Positions 33,254 through 43,071 of a stretch of DNA of 64,000 nucleotides are shown one piece after another. A program made the position numbers and the translations under genes. How positions within the stretch are numbered: the stretch's first letter is position 1; every line of letters starts with the position of its first letter. Location of the stretch: NCBI GenBank assembly GCA_050246735.1, contig JBFWVM010000006.1, positions 186,001 to 250,000 of the forward strand. Direction: 5' to 3'. The stretch comes from Taklimakanibacter sp050246735 (GTDB lineage Bacteria > Pseudomonadota > Alphaproteobacteria > Rhizobiales > Aestuariivirgaceae). The notes beneath the pieces are model-generated. The model had not been told where the DNA came from. It saw nothing but the letters and a program-made list of their open reading frames with translations, and did no database searches.

Positions 33254-34002
33254 AGGGCACGGCGCTCCGGCATCGCCTCATGCCCTCGCCCAATGCCGAG
33301 CCGCGCCAGCCGGGCAAGACGGTGCGCATACTGCTGTTGCACTATACCGACATGGACAGCGCCGAGCGGGCCTGCGCCTGGCTGTGCAACCCCCTCTCGA
33401 AAGTCTCTTGCCACTATCTCGTCGACGTCGATGGGCGGATCACCCAGATGGTCGATGAGCAATTGCGGGCGTGGCATGCCGGACAATCGGTCTGGAAGGG
33501 CGAGCGCGACATCAATTCCGTCTCGATCGGCATCGAGATCCAGAATCCGGGACATGATCACGGCTATCCGGATTTCCCCCCGGCGCAGATGGCGGCGGTC
33601 GCCGCCCTCGGACGCGATATCGTGGCCCGGCACGCGATCCCGCCGGAGCATGTGCTGGCCCATTCCGACGTGGCGCCGCGCCGAAAGAGGGACCCAGGCG
33701 AGAAGTTCGACTGGCGGCGCCTCCATGACGATGGGCTGGGCCGCTGGGTGCAGCCGGCCAGGCTCGGCAGCGGCCAGTTCTTGCAGCAAGGCGACAGCGG
33801 CGATGCCGTCGAGGCGCTCCAGGCGATGCTGGCCCTCTATGGCTATGGGGTCGAGATCAACGGCGATTTCGATCACGACACGAAAGCCGTCGTCACCGCC
33901 TTCCAGAGGCATTTCCGGCCGGCGCGCGTCGACGGGATCGCCGACCGGTCGACCGTCGAAACGCTGCGCCGCCTGGTCGAATTGCACCCCGGAGCGGCAT
34001 AG
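33250..34002 (+). CDS. N-acetylmuramoyl-L-alanine amidase (AmiD/AmpD-type) with peptidoglycan-binding domain
   Basis: The 250-residue zinc amidase is read from GTG at 33250. The amidase_2 domain (about 25-170) has LLLHYTDM near 28-35 (first zinc His), CHYLVDVDGRITQMVDE near 54-70, AWHAGQS, IGIEIQNPGH near 93-102 (catalytic Glu region), and VLAHSDVAPRRKRDPGEKFDW near 137-157 (second His and Asp zinc ligands). Residues about 185-245 form a PG_binding_1 domain (GDSGDAVEALQAMLALYGY). No signal peptide is evident, so it may act in the cytoplasm on recycled anhydro-muropeptides like AmpD, or be exported otherwise. It is translationally coupled to the J-domain protein. Confidence 0.9.
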   Translation: MKGTALRHRLMPSPNAEPRQPGKTVRILLLHYTDMDSAERACAWLCNPLSKVSCHYLVDVDGRITQMVDEQLRAWHAGQSVWKGERDINSVSIGIEIQNPGHDHGYPDFPPAQMAAVAALGRDIVARHAIPPEHVLAHSDVAPRRKRDPGEKFDWRRLHDDGLGRWVQPARLGSGQFLQQGDSGDAVEALQAMLALYGYGVEINGDFDHDTKAVVTAFQRHFRPARVDGIADRSTVETLRRLVELHPGAA

Positions 34003-34106
34003 CCGGGCTTCCGTCCCGCCTTCATATTCCGGCATCCCAGGCCCCGCGCGAAGCTTTTCCGAAGGAAAAACGACAGCTTAAGAGGTTTCCAAAAGGATAC
34101 TTTACC

Positions 34107-34126
34107 CTGTGTTAAAAATAGCACAG
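34107..34126. promoter_or_regulatory. inverted repeat upstream of autotransporter gene
   Basis: CTGTG (34107-34111) and CACAG (34122-34126) flank a ten-base AT-rich spacer about 90 bases before the autotransporter start. The surrounding 200 bases are AT-richer than the average for the window and probably hold the promoter. The repeat may bind a dimeric regulator, but its identity is unknown. Confidence 0.3.
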
Positions 34127-34215
34127 TCGCAAGAAATTTCCTGGAGGTAAGGGGAGGGGCGTCGACCTGATGAAGAAGTGGTGTAGCGTCGCCGGCGGGG
34201 TAGGTGAGGTTGTGC

Positions 34216-37200
34216 ATGACGCGACTGCAGCCGAAAGAGGGGTGGCGCCCCGCTGGCATAGGCGTTCTCCAGGTGCTCGCCGCACTGGCGATCCTGACCC
34301 TTGTGCCAGGGTCGCTCGACGCCACAGATGTACGCGCCCAGGCGGTCTTCACTGACAACGGCGGCACCGGCGGTGCGGGTGACAGCGGCGAGAAGGCCGG
34401 AACGGGCGGCGCCGGCGGGACCATCACCGAAACGAACAGTGCGGATTTCAATGTTCCCGGCCCGGCCTTCGCGGGAACCGCCAATGGCGGCGATGGCGGC
34501 CCCGGCGGCGGAGCCTCGGCGCCGGACTTTTGCGACGACGACGGCTGCGACGGCGGTGATGGAGGGCTCGGCGGGATCGTCGATCTCACCAATACCGGAA
34601 ACCTCACCACGTCGGGCAATGGTGCCATCGTCGTCATAGCCAATGGCGGCAATGGCGGTCATGGCGGCGATTCCGACATCAACAATGCGGGCGAAGGCGG
34701 GGTAGGCGGCGCCGGCAGGACCGCCACGGTTCACAGTTCGACAGGTGCCATCACGACATCGGGCGCCAACACCGTCGGCATCCTGGTCCTCACGACGGGC
34801 GGCAGGGGCGGTGACGGCGGTGACTCTGGTGTCTCGGGTGAAGGCGGCACCGGCGGCTTCGGAGGCACGGGCGGTGCCGCGACGGTCGACAATTCGAGCG
34901 CCATAACGACGTCCGGTGACGGTTCCGCGGGCATTGTCGCGCGCAGCGTCGGCGGCCGCGGCGGCAATGGCGGCGAAGGCGGCGACATTGTCGGGCCCGG
35001 CGGCGGTGGCGGCGCCACAGGCACCGGCGGTGATGTCTCGGTCACCAATAGCGGCGTCATCGTCACCAACAACGACAATTCGTTCGGCATCTTTGCCCAG
35101 AGCACCGGCGGTGCCGCCGGCGCTGCGGGCAGCGGCACCATTTTCGGCATAGTGAGCTTCGCCGGGGACACGCAGAGCGGCGGCGCCGGCGGCAATGTGA
35201 CCGTAAATGCGACGGGCGGCTCCATCACCACCCATGGCAAGGGGTCGGCGGCCATCCAGGCCCAGAGCGTCGGCGGCGGCGGCGGCGCCGGCGGCACGGG
35301 TGTCGGTCTTATCGGTTTCGGCGGGGCCGGCGGCGCCGGCGGCGCCGGCCAGTCCGTCACGGTGACCAACCATGCGGCCCTGGAGACGACCAATCACGGC
35401 TCGGGCGGCATCGTGGCGCAGAGCGTCGGCGGCGGCGGCGGTTCAGGCGGGACGGGTGCGGGCGTTGTCGCGGTCGGCGGCGGCGGCGGGGCCGGTGGCG
35501 CCGGTGGCGCCGTAGAGGTCGAGAACTTCAACACCATCAATGTGTCGGGCAACGGCGCCGACGTCGACTTCGGCAATTACGGCATCTTCGCCCAAAGCCT
35601 CGGCGGGAGCGGCGGCTCGGCGAATGTTTCCGGCGGACTCGTCACCATCGGCGGCACGGCCGGCGGCGGCGGCAATGCCAGCGCTGTCTCCGTCACCAAT
35701 GAAGCCGCCATCATCAGCCACTGCACCGATTGCCGGGATGCGGGCGCCATCTATGCGCAGAGCGTCGGCGGCGGCGGCGGGCGCGGCGGCAGCAGCGTCG
35801 GCCTGTTCGCGATCGGCGGGAGCGGCGGCGGCGGGGGAACAGCCGGCGCCGTGACGGTCACCAACTCAGGCGCTCTCGAAACGCATGGCATGCTCTCGCG
35901 CGGCATCTTCGCCCAGAGCATCGGCGGCGGCGGCGGCGACGGCGGCTTCGCCGGCGGCGTGTTCACGGGCGGTGGCGGCGGCGGCGAAGGCGGCAGCGCC
36001 GACAATCCGATACGCATCGGAGGCAAAGGGAGCGATGTGCGCTCCAATCAGATCGGCCAGGGCGTCACCGTCAACAATTCCGGCAACATCACGACGACCG
36101 GCGATGAATCGCAGGGCATCTTCGCGCAGAGCGTCGGCGGCGGCGGCGGCAATGGCGGCGGCTCGCTCGGCGTCGGCGCGTTCATCGCGGTGGCCGTCGG
36201 CGGCACCGGCGGCATCGGCGGCGATGGCGGCCTGGTGACCGTCGACAATACCTCGCAAAGCGGCACTCCCGGTCCCGTCATCCATACGAGCGGCGAACGC
36301 TCGGCCGGCATCTTCGCGCAGAGCGTCGGCGGCGGCGGCGGCTCGGGCGGGTTTGCGATTGCCGCCTCGGGCGGCATCTATGGCGGCTTCACCGGGGCTT
36401 TCGGCGGCGACGGCGCGGAAGGCGGCAATGGCGGCGTGGTCGAGGTCCATTCGAACGGCGAGATCAGGACGGAGAAATCGTTCGCCTCCGGCATCTATGC
36501 CGAATCGATCGGCGGCGGCGGCGGGCGCGGCGGCTTCTCGGTCGCGGCCGGCGTGACGGTCAACGGCGTCCAGGCGACATTGAGCTTCGGCGGCGGCGGC
36601 GGCGAAGGCGGCACGGCCGACAAGGTGACCGTCGAAAACGCCTCCCGGATCACGACCGGCTGCGAAGGCTGCGTCTCCGACGAAGCGCACGGGATTTTCG
36701 CGAGCTCGCTCGGCGGCGGCGGCGGCTCGGGCGGCTTCAGCATCGCGGGAAGCGGTGCCACCTATGGCGCCGTCAGCCTCAGCTTCGGCGGCAATGCCGG
36801 AAGCGGAAACAGCTCGGGCGTCGTCGACGTCGACAATGACGGCGCCATCACGACCTATGGCCGGCAGTCGCACGGCATCCTGGCGCAATCGATCGGCGGC
36901 GGCGGCGGCACCGGCGGCTTCAGCGGAAGTCTGAGCTTCGCGCTCAACTCCGTCGGCGCCGCGGCGCTCGCCTTCGGCGGCGACGGCGGACCGGGCGGCG
37001 CCGGCAACAGCGTCATCGTGGACAACGACGCCGACATAGAGACTTTCGGCCAAGGCTCGTACGGCATCCTGGCGCAGTCGATCGGCGGCGGCGGCGGCAA
37101 TGGCGGCTTCGCGGGAGCGATCTCCTTCACCATCCAGGGGCAGGGCGCATTCGCCAACTCGGTCGGCGGAACGGCGGGGGAAGGCTCGCTCGGCAAGGAC

Positions 37201-40200
37201 GTGACCGTCACTCATACCGGCGCGATCAAGACGCATGGCGACAACGCCACCGGCATCTTCGCGCAGAGCGTCGGCGGCGGCGGCGGCAATGGCGGGTTCT
37301 CTCTCGCCGGCAGCGGGTCGATCGACGGCGATGCCTCGGCACAGTCGGTCGGCGGCAAGGGCGGCGACGGCGGCCGGAGCGGCGTGGTCAAGGTCGGCAC
37401 GAGCACCGATTTCGTTTCCGGCTCGATCGAAACCAGCGGCGCCCAGTCGCACGGCATTCAGGCGCAGTCGATCGCCGGCGGCGGCGGCAATGGCGGCTTC
37501 AGCGTCAGTGCCGGATTCAGCCTCAACGGGGACAGCAGCGCGGGCAGCGTGGGCGGCGCGGGCGGCAGCGGCCAGAACGCCACCCAATTCATCACGGTCG
37601 ACGGCGAGCAGGTGGAGATCGCCAGTGTCGAGGTGCACAGCAATGCGCGCATCGTCACCGGCGCGGCCTGCGAGGAGAGCGGCGCCGATTGCCGCGCTTC
37701 CGGCTCGCACGGGATCTTCGCGCAGAGCGTCGGCGGCGGCGGCGGATCCGGCGGCTTCAGCATCGCCGGAGACTTCAGCATGGAGGGCGATGCCGAGGCG
37801 AGCAGCGTCGGCGGCACGGGTGCCGGCGGCGGCGACGGCGGCATCGTCCTGGTCGAGTCGGGAGGAGAGATCATCACGCGGGGGCCGAGCTCGCACGGGA
37901 TCTTCGCGCAGAGCGTGGGCGGCGGCGGCGGCAGCGGCGCCTTCGCGATTGCCGGTTCCGTGACGCTCGAGGCCGACGCGGAGACGCAGAATGTCGGCGG
38001 TTCCGGCGGCGCCGCCGGCAATGGCGGCGAGGTCACCGTCAACGTCCGCAACAACGTCACCACCGTAGGCGTGCTGTCGCACGGTGTGTTCGCCCAGAGC
38101 GTCGGCGGCGGCGGCGGCGACGGCGGATTCAGTCTGGGTGCCGGCTTCTCCCTCAAGGGCGATGCGAGCACCAGCAGCGTCGGCGGCGACGGTGCGGGCG
38201 GCGGCGACGGCAAGAAGGTCACGGTGAACGTCGGCGCGTCCGACAGCACCCCCACGATCCACACGACCAAGGACGGTTCGATCGGCGTGTTCGCGCAGAG
38301 CGTCGGCGGCGGCGGCGGTTCGGGCGGTTTCTCGGGCGCGCTCTCTCTCGCGATCAACGGCAAGGCCGAGAACAAGGTCGGCGGCGACGGCGGGGCCAGC
38401 GGGGGCGATGGCGGCAGGGGCGGCGAAGTTCAGGTGTCCAACTGGGGCACGATCAGGACCGAAGGCGACAATGCGGCAGGCGTTCTCGCCCAGAGCGTCG
38501 GGGGCAGCGGCGGCAATGGCGGCTTCTCGGTCAGCGGCAGCCTGGGGGATTCCTCCGCCGTCAGCGACACTGTCGGCGGAGCGGGCGGCGGCGGCGGACA
38601 TTCCTCGAAGGTCGAGGTCGACAATTTCGGACTGATCGAGACGAGCGGAAACTTCTCCCACGGCATCATCGCGCAATCGATGGGCGGTGGCGGCGGCAAT
38701 GGCGGCTTCTCGATCGGTCTCGATGTGGGCCTCAGCGGAAGTCAGGGAAGCGCCGCGAGCAAAGTGGGCGGCGGGGCCGGGGGCGCCGGGGGTGCGGGCG
38801 GCGAAGTCGTGGTCAGCAACGAGGGCACGATCAGGGTCACCGGCGACAATGCTTTCGGCATCTTCGCGCAGAGCGTGGGCGGCGGCGGCGGCTCGGGCGG
38901 CATCGCGGGCGGTCTCAATGTGGGCGGCTCGATCGAAAGCGCCGTCGGCGGCCAGGGCGGCCAGGGCGGCAATGGCGGCGATGTGACGGTGACCAGCACC
39001 GGCGACATCTTCGTCACCGGCAACAACTCATCGGCGGTCTTCGCGCAGAGCATAGCGGGCAGTGGCGGCTGGAGCGGGCTGGCCATCGGTCTCGGAACCG
39101 GCTCAGATTCGGACGGCGTGAAGCTCAGCCTCGGATCGAAAGACATCACGGAATGCATTTCCTCGCTCGAGGGTCTCAAGGAGTGCCTTCCTGCCGACGG
39201 GCAGCAGGGCAAGGTCACGATCACCATCGACGGTGAAACGACCGTCACCGACGGTGCCCTTTCCTATGGCCTCCTCGCGCAGGCCATCGCCGGCGGCGGC
39301 GGCGCGATCGGCACCGTCCTGGAAGGCGTGCTGAGCTTCACCGGCAGCGACGTCGTGGTCGAGGTCGGTTCCGACAATGCGGTGGTCGACGACGCCCCGG
39401 GGGTATCCGGCACCTACGGCAACGATTCCACCCAGAATGGCATCGGGTCGATCGGCCTCGTCGTGCAGTCGGTCGGCGGCGGCGGCGGCACCACCGGCGT
39501 CGTGCTCGACACAGTCGATCTCAACCCTGACGGCAGCGACGATTTCCTGATCCGCGTGGGCGGCGTCAGCACCAAACCGGAAAACGACGGCGGCGGCAGC
39601 GGCGGCGGCTTCGATTTCACGGCCGGGGGCACGGTGACGACCGAGGAGCGGAACGCGATCGGCATTCTCACCCAGACGATCGGCGGCGGCGGCGGCATCG
39701 GCAATCTCTCGGTCGGCACCGTCGGCAATTCGGCCAACACCCTGGCGATCACGCTCGGCGGATCGCAGCTGATCCAGGGCAACGCCGGACCCGCCTCGGA
39801 GGTCACGGCCGAGGATACGGTCACCACCAAGGGCATCCTCAGCCACGGCATGCTGGCGCAATCGATCGGTGGCGGCGGTGGCGTCGCGAATGTCGTGTTC
39901 CAGAACGGCGTCACCGTCACCAACGGGGCTTCGGTCACGCTCGGCAGCGGCCCGGACGGCGCCGGCGGCGACGGTGGCGACCTGACGGTCACCGCCGCCA
40001 ACATCGTGACGACCGGCACCGGCGCCATGGGCATCGTCGCCCAGTCGATCGGCGGTGGCGGCGGCCTCACCGGTATCGCGAACAATGGCGTCATTTTCGG
40101 ACAGCAGGGCTTCTTGCCGTCGGTCACGGTCGCCGGCGGCAGCGGCGCAACGGGCAGCGGCGGCGAGGTGACGCTCGATGCGGAAGGCGACGTGCATACG

Positions 40201-42531
40201 TCGGGGTTCGGCGCCCACGGCATCGTGGCGCAGTCTATCGGCGGCGGCGGCGGCATCGCCGGCGGCGGTCTCTTCCGCACCACTCTCGACGGCTCCGGTC
40301 CCTTTGCGGGGAGCGTGGGCGGCGAGGGCGAGGCCAAGGACGTCAACGTGACGACCTTCCGCAACGTGGTGGTGAGCGGACAGGACAGCATCGGCATTTT
40401 CGGCCAGAGCGCTGGTCCCGACGACAGGGGCAATGTCGGCATCGCGGTCGACAAATCGGGTAACGGCGTGGGCCTGATCTGGGCTTCCGACGGCACCGGT
40501 GCGGCGGTGCGGATCGCCGACGGCGCGTTCAACAGCCTGGTGACGGACGGCACGCTCTATGCGCAAGGAACGCTTGCAGGATCCGGTCTGCCGGCCAATC
40601 TCGACGGCCTCGCCTTCGTAGGCGGCACCGGCGATGACAGCACCACCAATCTCGCCTATCTCATTCCCGCAATACCCTTGCCCGAGACGTCCTTCGGCTT
40701 CGGCGCCGATTATGGCGTCGTGTTCGACCTGACCACCGGCGCAATCGACCCGGTCACCGGGCTGCCGGTCTTCGATGCCGGCACGCGCACGAGCAACGTC
40801 ATCGGCAACATCGACGCCGCTGCCGGCAACAACAAGTTCACCAACGAGGCCGGAGCGTTGTTCATCACCGATCAGTTCGTCACGCTGGACGACGACGGGA
40901 CGCCCGCCGCCCTCGGCTCCGGCGAGCAGGTGCTGGCCAATAGCGGCCTGCTGTCGCCGGGCGACCGCGGCAAGGTGCAAGTGACGAATGTCGCCGGAAA
41001 CTTCACCCAGGGCGGGACCGGCAACTACTTCATCGACATCGATCTCAACCAGCAGAACACCGGCAATCAGGTCACCGACCGGCTGAACGTCACCGGCGGG
41101 TCGGGCGTCGGCGGCGAGGGCGGCCTCCTGCTGCTTTCCATCAACAAGGCGTTCACGGAATACGTCATCGTCAGCTCCGAGGCGGGCACCAGCGACGAGG
41201 GCTTCGTCCCCAAGCTCACGCCGCCCGCCGTCGGATTCAATTTCGATGTGAAGCTCGCGAATGGCGACAAGGACCTGGTGCTGTTCGCCGACAAGCCGCC
41301 GCTCGAGGATCTGCTCAAGGATCCGGCGTCCGGCACGAAGGATCCCAACGTGTGGCGCATGGGCGAAGGTCTCGACAATATCGAGAACGCGATATCGGTC
41401 GACGATCCCTTCAACTACCTCATCAATCTCCTGAGGCTGCAGCCCGACCTCAAGGCCCTGGGCGATGCGGTGGTCACCCTGACGCCGAGCCAGGCCCCGC
41501 ATATCTTCGAGGCGACCTTCCGCCGCAATGCGGGCTTCCTCAACCAGGTGACCGAATGTCCCAGGGACTTCGGGCAAGGCATCTTCGCCGACCGGCGCAA
41601 TTGCCTGTGGATGCAGGGCAACTATGGCGAATATGACCGTGAAAGCGTCGACGACAGTCCGAAGAACGACGACAACTGGGATGCCTTCTCCGTCGGCGGC
41701 CATGCGGCGCTCAGCCAGCGCTGGCAGCTGGGCTTCGGGGTCGAGAGAACGAACTACAACTCCCAGCAGGTTCGCGACGGCGCGCGGCTCTCCAATATGG
41801 ACGGCGAGATCTTCCAGCTCGGCGTGTCGGCCAATTATCGCAATGGCGGCTTCGGGGTCGGCTTCGTGGCGGCGGGATCAATCGGCGAGTGGGATACGAA
41901 GCGCTTCGTCAACGTCAACGGGTTCACGCAGCATTTCACGAACTTCATCGGTATCGGAGCCAATGCCGGCGGCGTCGAGCAACCCATCTTCGCCGACAAC
42001 GAGATCGTGTTCGACGGCATCTCGGGCGTTGCCGAGAGCAATGTCGACGTCAGCTCGTTCAATCCGCGTCTCCGTCTCAGCTATCTGGAGAACCTCGGCC
42101 ATGCCGACATCATGCCGTTCCTCGACATAGACGGCTACGTTCTCCATACCGAGCGGCGCGAGGAGGATGGCGTAGGGCTGGCCAATCTCGAATATCCGGC
42201 CCGGACCGAGACGACCGTCACCTTCACTCCCGGTATCGAACTGGGGGCGACCGGCCAGGTGACCGATTATACCGGGATACGCGGCTTCGTGCGCGGCGGC
42301 GTCATGTTTGCCACCGACGACGAGTGGAAAGCCAAAACGCAGTTCGTAGCCGCCCCGGCAGGCGTTCCCGACATCGACATCATCGACAAATTCGACGACA
42401 TACTCGGCAAGATCGATGCCGGCCTGATCGTCATCGGCCCCAGCGGCCAGCTGCGGCTCAACTACAGCGGAGCGTTCGGCGAGACCACCGAGCAGCATGA
42501 GGTCAGCGGCGAGCTCTCCTACCGGTTCTGA
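34216..42531 (+). CDS. giant glycine-rich repeat autotransporter adhesin
   Basis: The product has about 2,771 residues. A signal region (LQVLAALAILTLVPGSLDATDVRAQA, in two parts) is followed by a passenger of about 30 imperfect repeats of 60-90 residues. Each carries an Ala-rich turn like GIFAQSVGGGGGNGGFS, then a G/S/A-rich stretch and an x-V-x-V-x-N-x-G-x-I-x-T strand, consistent with a long beta-helix. After the last repeat (near residue 2060) comes a non-repetitive stalk, then a C-terminal autotransporter beta-barrel from about residue 2430, ending LSYRF. The protein should be surface-exposed via type V secretion and act in adhesion or aggregation. I prefer the ATG at 34216 (GGTGAGG upstream); GTG at 34204 is possible. 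It is flanked by unrelated small genes and interrupts an expected amidase-rnpB neighbourhood. Confidence 0.9.
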   Translation: MTRLQPKEGWRPAGIGVLQVLAALAILTLVPGSLDATDVRAQAVFTDNGGTGGAGDSGEKAGTGGAGGTITETNSADFNVPGPAFAGTANGGDGGPGGGASAPDFCDDDGCDGGDGGLGGIVDLTNTGNLTTSGNGAIVVIANGGNGGHGGDSDINNAGEGGVGGAGRTATVHSSTGAITTSGANTVGILVLTTGGRGGDGGDSGVSGEGGTGGFGGTGGAATVDNSSAITTSGDGSAGIVARSVGGRGGNGGEGGDIVGPGGGGGATGTGGDVSVTNSGVIVTNNDNSFGIFAQSTGGAAGAAGSGTIFGIVSFAGDTQSGGAGGNVTVNATGGSITTHGKGSAAIQAQSVGGGGGAGGTGVGLIGFGGAGGAGGAGQSVTVTNHAALETTNHGSGGIVAQSVGGGGGSGGTGAGVVAVGGGGGAGGAGGAVEVENFNTINVSGNGADVDFGNYGIFAQSLGGSGGSANVSGGLVTIGGTAGGGGNASAVSVTNEAAIISHCTDCRDAGAIYAQSVGGGGGRGGSSVGLFAIGGSGGGGGTAGAVTVTNSGALETHGMLSRGIFAQSIGGGGGDGGFAGGVFTGGGGGGEGGSADNPIRIGGKGSDVRSNQIGQGVTVNNSGNITTTGDESQGIFAQSVGGGGGNGGGSLGVGAFIAVAVGGTGGIGGDGGLVTVDNTSQSGTPGPVIHTSGERSAGIFAQSVGGGGGSGGFAIAASGGIYGGFTGAFGGDGAEGGNGGVVEVHSNGEIRTEKSFASGIYAESIGGGGGRGGFSVAAGVTVNGVQATLSFGGGGGEGGTADKVTVENASRITTGCEGCVSDEAHGIFASSLGGGGGSGGFSIAGSGATYGAVSLSFGGNAGSGNSSGVVDVDNDGAITTYGRQSHGILAQSIGGGGGTGGFSGSLSFALNSVGAAALAFGGDGGPGGAGNSVIVDNDADIETFGQGSYGILAQSIGGGGGNGGFAGAISFTIQGQGAFANSVGGTAGEGSLGKDVTVTHTGAIKTHGDNATGIFAQSVGGGGGNGGFSLAGSGSIDGDASAQSVGGKGGDGGRSGVVKVGTSTDFVSGSIETSGAQSHGIQAQSIAGGGGNGGFSVSAGFSLNGDSSAGSVGGAGGSGQNATQFITVDGEQVEIASVEVHSNARIVTGAACEESGADCRASGSHGIFAQSVGGGGGSGGFSIAGDFSMEGDAEASSVGGTGAGGGDGGIVLVESGGEIITRGPSSHGIFAQSVGGGGGSGAFAIAGSVTLEADAETQNVGGSGGAAGNGGEVTVNVRNNVTTVGVLSHGVFAQSVGGGGGDGGFSLGAGFSLKGDASTSSVGGDGAGGGDGKKVTVNVGASDSTPTIHTTKDGSIGVFAQSVGGGGGSGGFSGALSLAINGKAENKVGGDGGASGGDGGRGGEVQVSNWGTIRTEGDNAAGVLAQSVGGSGGNGGFSVSGSLGDSSAVSDTVGGAGGGGGHSSKVEVDNFGLIETSGNFSHGIIAQSMGGGGGNGGFSIGLDVGLSGSQGSAASKVGGGAGGAGGAGGEVVVSNEGTIRVTGDNAFGIFAQSVGGGGGSGGIAGGLNVGGSIESAVGGQGGQGGNGGDVTVTSTGDIFVTGNNSSAVFAQSIAGSGGWSGLAIGLGTGSDSDGVKLSLGSKDITECISSLEGLKECLPADGQQGKVTITIDGETTVTDGALSYGLLAQAIAGGGGAIGTVLEGVLSFTGSDVVVEVGSDNAVVDDAPGVSGTYGNDSTQNGIGSIGLVVQSVGGGGGTTGVVLDTVDLNPDGSDDFLIRVGGVSTKPENDGGGSGGGFDFTAGGTVTTEERNAIGILTQTIGGGGGIGNLSVGTVGNSANTLAITLGGSQLIQGNAGPASEVTAEDTVTTKGILSHGMLAQSIGGGGGVANVVFQNGVTVTNGASVTLGSGPDGAGGDGGDLTVTAANIVTTGTGAMGIVAQSIGGGGGLTGIANNGVIFGQQGFLPSVTVAGGSGATGSGGEVTLDAEGDVHTSGFGAHGIVAQSIGGGGGIAGGGLFRTTLDGSGPFAGSVGGEGEAKDVNVTTFRNVVVSGQDSIGIFGQSAGPDDRGNVGIAVDKSGNGVGLIWASDGTGAAVRIADGAFNSLVTDGTLYAQGTLAGSGLPANLDGLAFVGGTGDDSTTNLAYLIPAIPLPETSFGFGADYGVVFDLTTGAIDPVTGLPVFDAGTRTSNVIGNIDAAAGNNKFTNEAGALFITDQFVTLDDDGTPAALGSGEQVLANSGLLSPGDRGKVQVTNVAGNFTQGGTGNYFIDIDLNQQNTGNQVTDRLNVTGGSGVGGEGGLLLLSINKAFTEYVIVSSEAGTSDEGFVPKLTPPAVGFNFDVKLANGDKDLVLFADKPPLEDLLKDPASGTKDPNVWRMGEGLDNIENAISVDDPFNYLINLLRLQPDLKALGDAVVTLTPSQAPHIFEATFRRNAGFLNQVTECPRDFGQGIFADRRNCLWMQGNYGEYDRESVDDSPKNDDNWDAFSVGGHAALSQRWQLGFGVERTNYNSQQVRDGARLSNMDGEIFQLGVSANYRNGGFGVGFVAAGSIGEWDTKRFVNVNGFTQHFTNFIGIGANAGGVEQPIFADNEIVFDGISGVAESNVDVSSFNPRLRLSYLENLGHADIMPFLDIDGYVLHTERREEDGVGLANLEYPARTETTVTFTPGIELGATGQVTDYTGIRGFVRGGVMFATDDEWKAKTQFVAAPAGVPDIDIIDKFDDILGKIDAGLIVIGPSGQLRLNYSGAFGETTEQHEVSGELSYRF

Positions 42532-42532
42532 T

Positions 42533-42991
42533 CTACTTCCGGCCGCAGGCGCCGACCAGGCCTTCGAAATCCGCGCCGTCGAGCGGGAAGATGTTCTCCT
42601 CGGCTCCGGTCTTGACGGCGAAGCGGTCGGTATTGCGCAGATCCGTGAACAGCGGGTCGTCCGCCGGGATCGCGGCCTCGGCGCTCGTCGTCGCGGCCAT
42701 CTGGTTGGAACTCGTCACGCCGTCATAGGTGAAGGTCTTGCCCGCCGCTCTGATCGTCAGCTTGATCTGCCTGTCGGGCTCGAGGTCGTCGCCGGCCTCG
42801 GGAATGAACATGCGGATCTCGCCCGATTGCAAGGTGCAGCCGAAGCTGATGCCGGCATCCTCCGATTCGGGGACGCCGAAGATGAGGTAGGCATCCTCAT
42901 AGGCCGTATCGAAAATCCATTCGCGTTCCTGTGCCCATGCCGGCAAGGCCGCACAGGCCAAGACCGCGGACAGCCCGCAGCGCAGCCACAT
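42533..42991 (-). CDS. secreted protein of unknown function
   Basis: The 152-residue product has a signal peptide (GLSAVLACAALPAWA, mature start near QERE). The mature part is acidic and beta-rich by pattern (YLIFGVPE, GEIRMFIPE, IKLTIRAAGKTFTYDG) with two cysteines, in FGCTL and GACGRK. No family is recognised. It converges with the autotransporter gene with a single-base gap and faces away from rnpB. The position next to a surface adhesin might be incidental. Confidence 0.6.
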   Translation of the reverse strand: MWLRCGLSAVLACAALPAWAQEREWIFDTAYEDAYLIFGVPESEDAGISFGCTLQSGEIRMFIPEAGDDLEPDRQIKLTIRAAGKTFTYDGVTSSNQMAATTSAEAAIPADDPLFTDLRNTDRFAVKTGAEENIFPLDGADFEGLVGACGRK

Positions 42992-43071
42992 TTTACCCTC
43001 TCGGTCCCCGTGTGCAGAACGTCATAGCCGGCGGACTCATAGCCGAGTTGCGCGTCCGCTGTAAGACCCGC

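Noticed and set aside
35260..40270. Possible CRISPR or tandem DNA repeat array
   Set aside because: The repeats are in-frame coding repeats of the autotransporter; unit length varies and spacers encode related protein, not unique foreign DNA.
35866..41703. Long minus-strand open frames opposite the autotransporter (35866-38676 and 39103-41703)
   Set aside because: They are complements of glycine-rich repeats, giving A/D/R/V-rich sequence without signals or domains.
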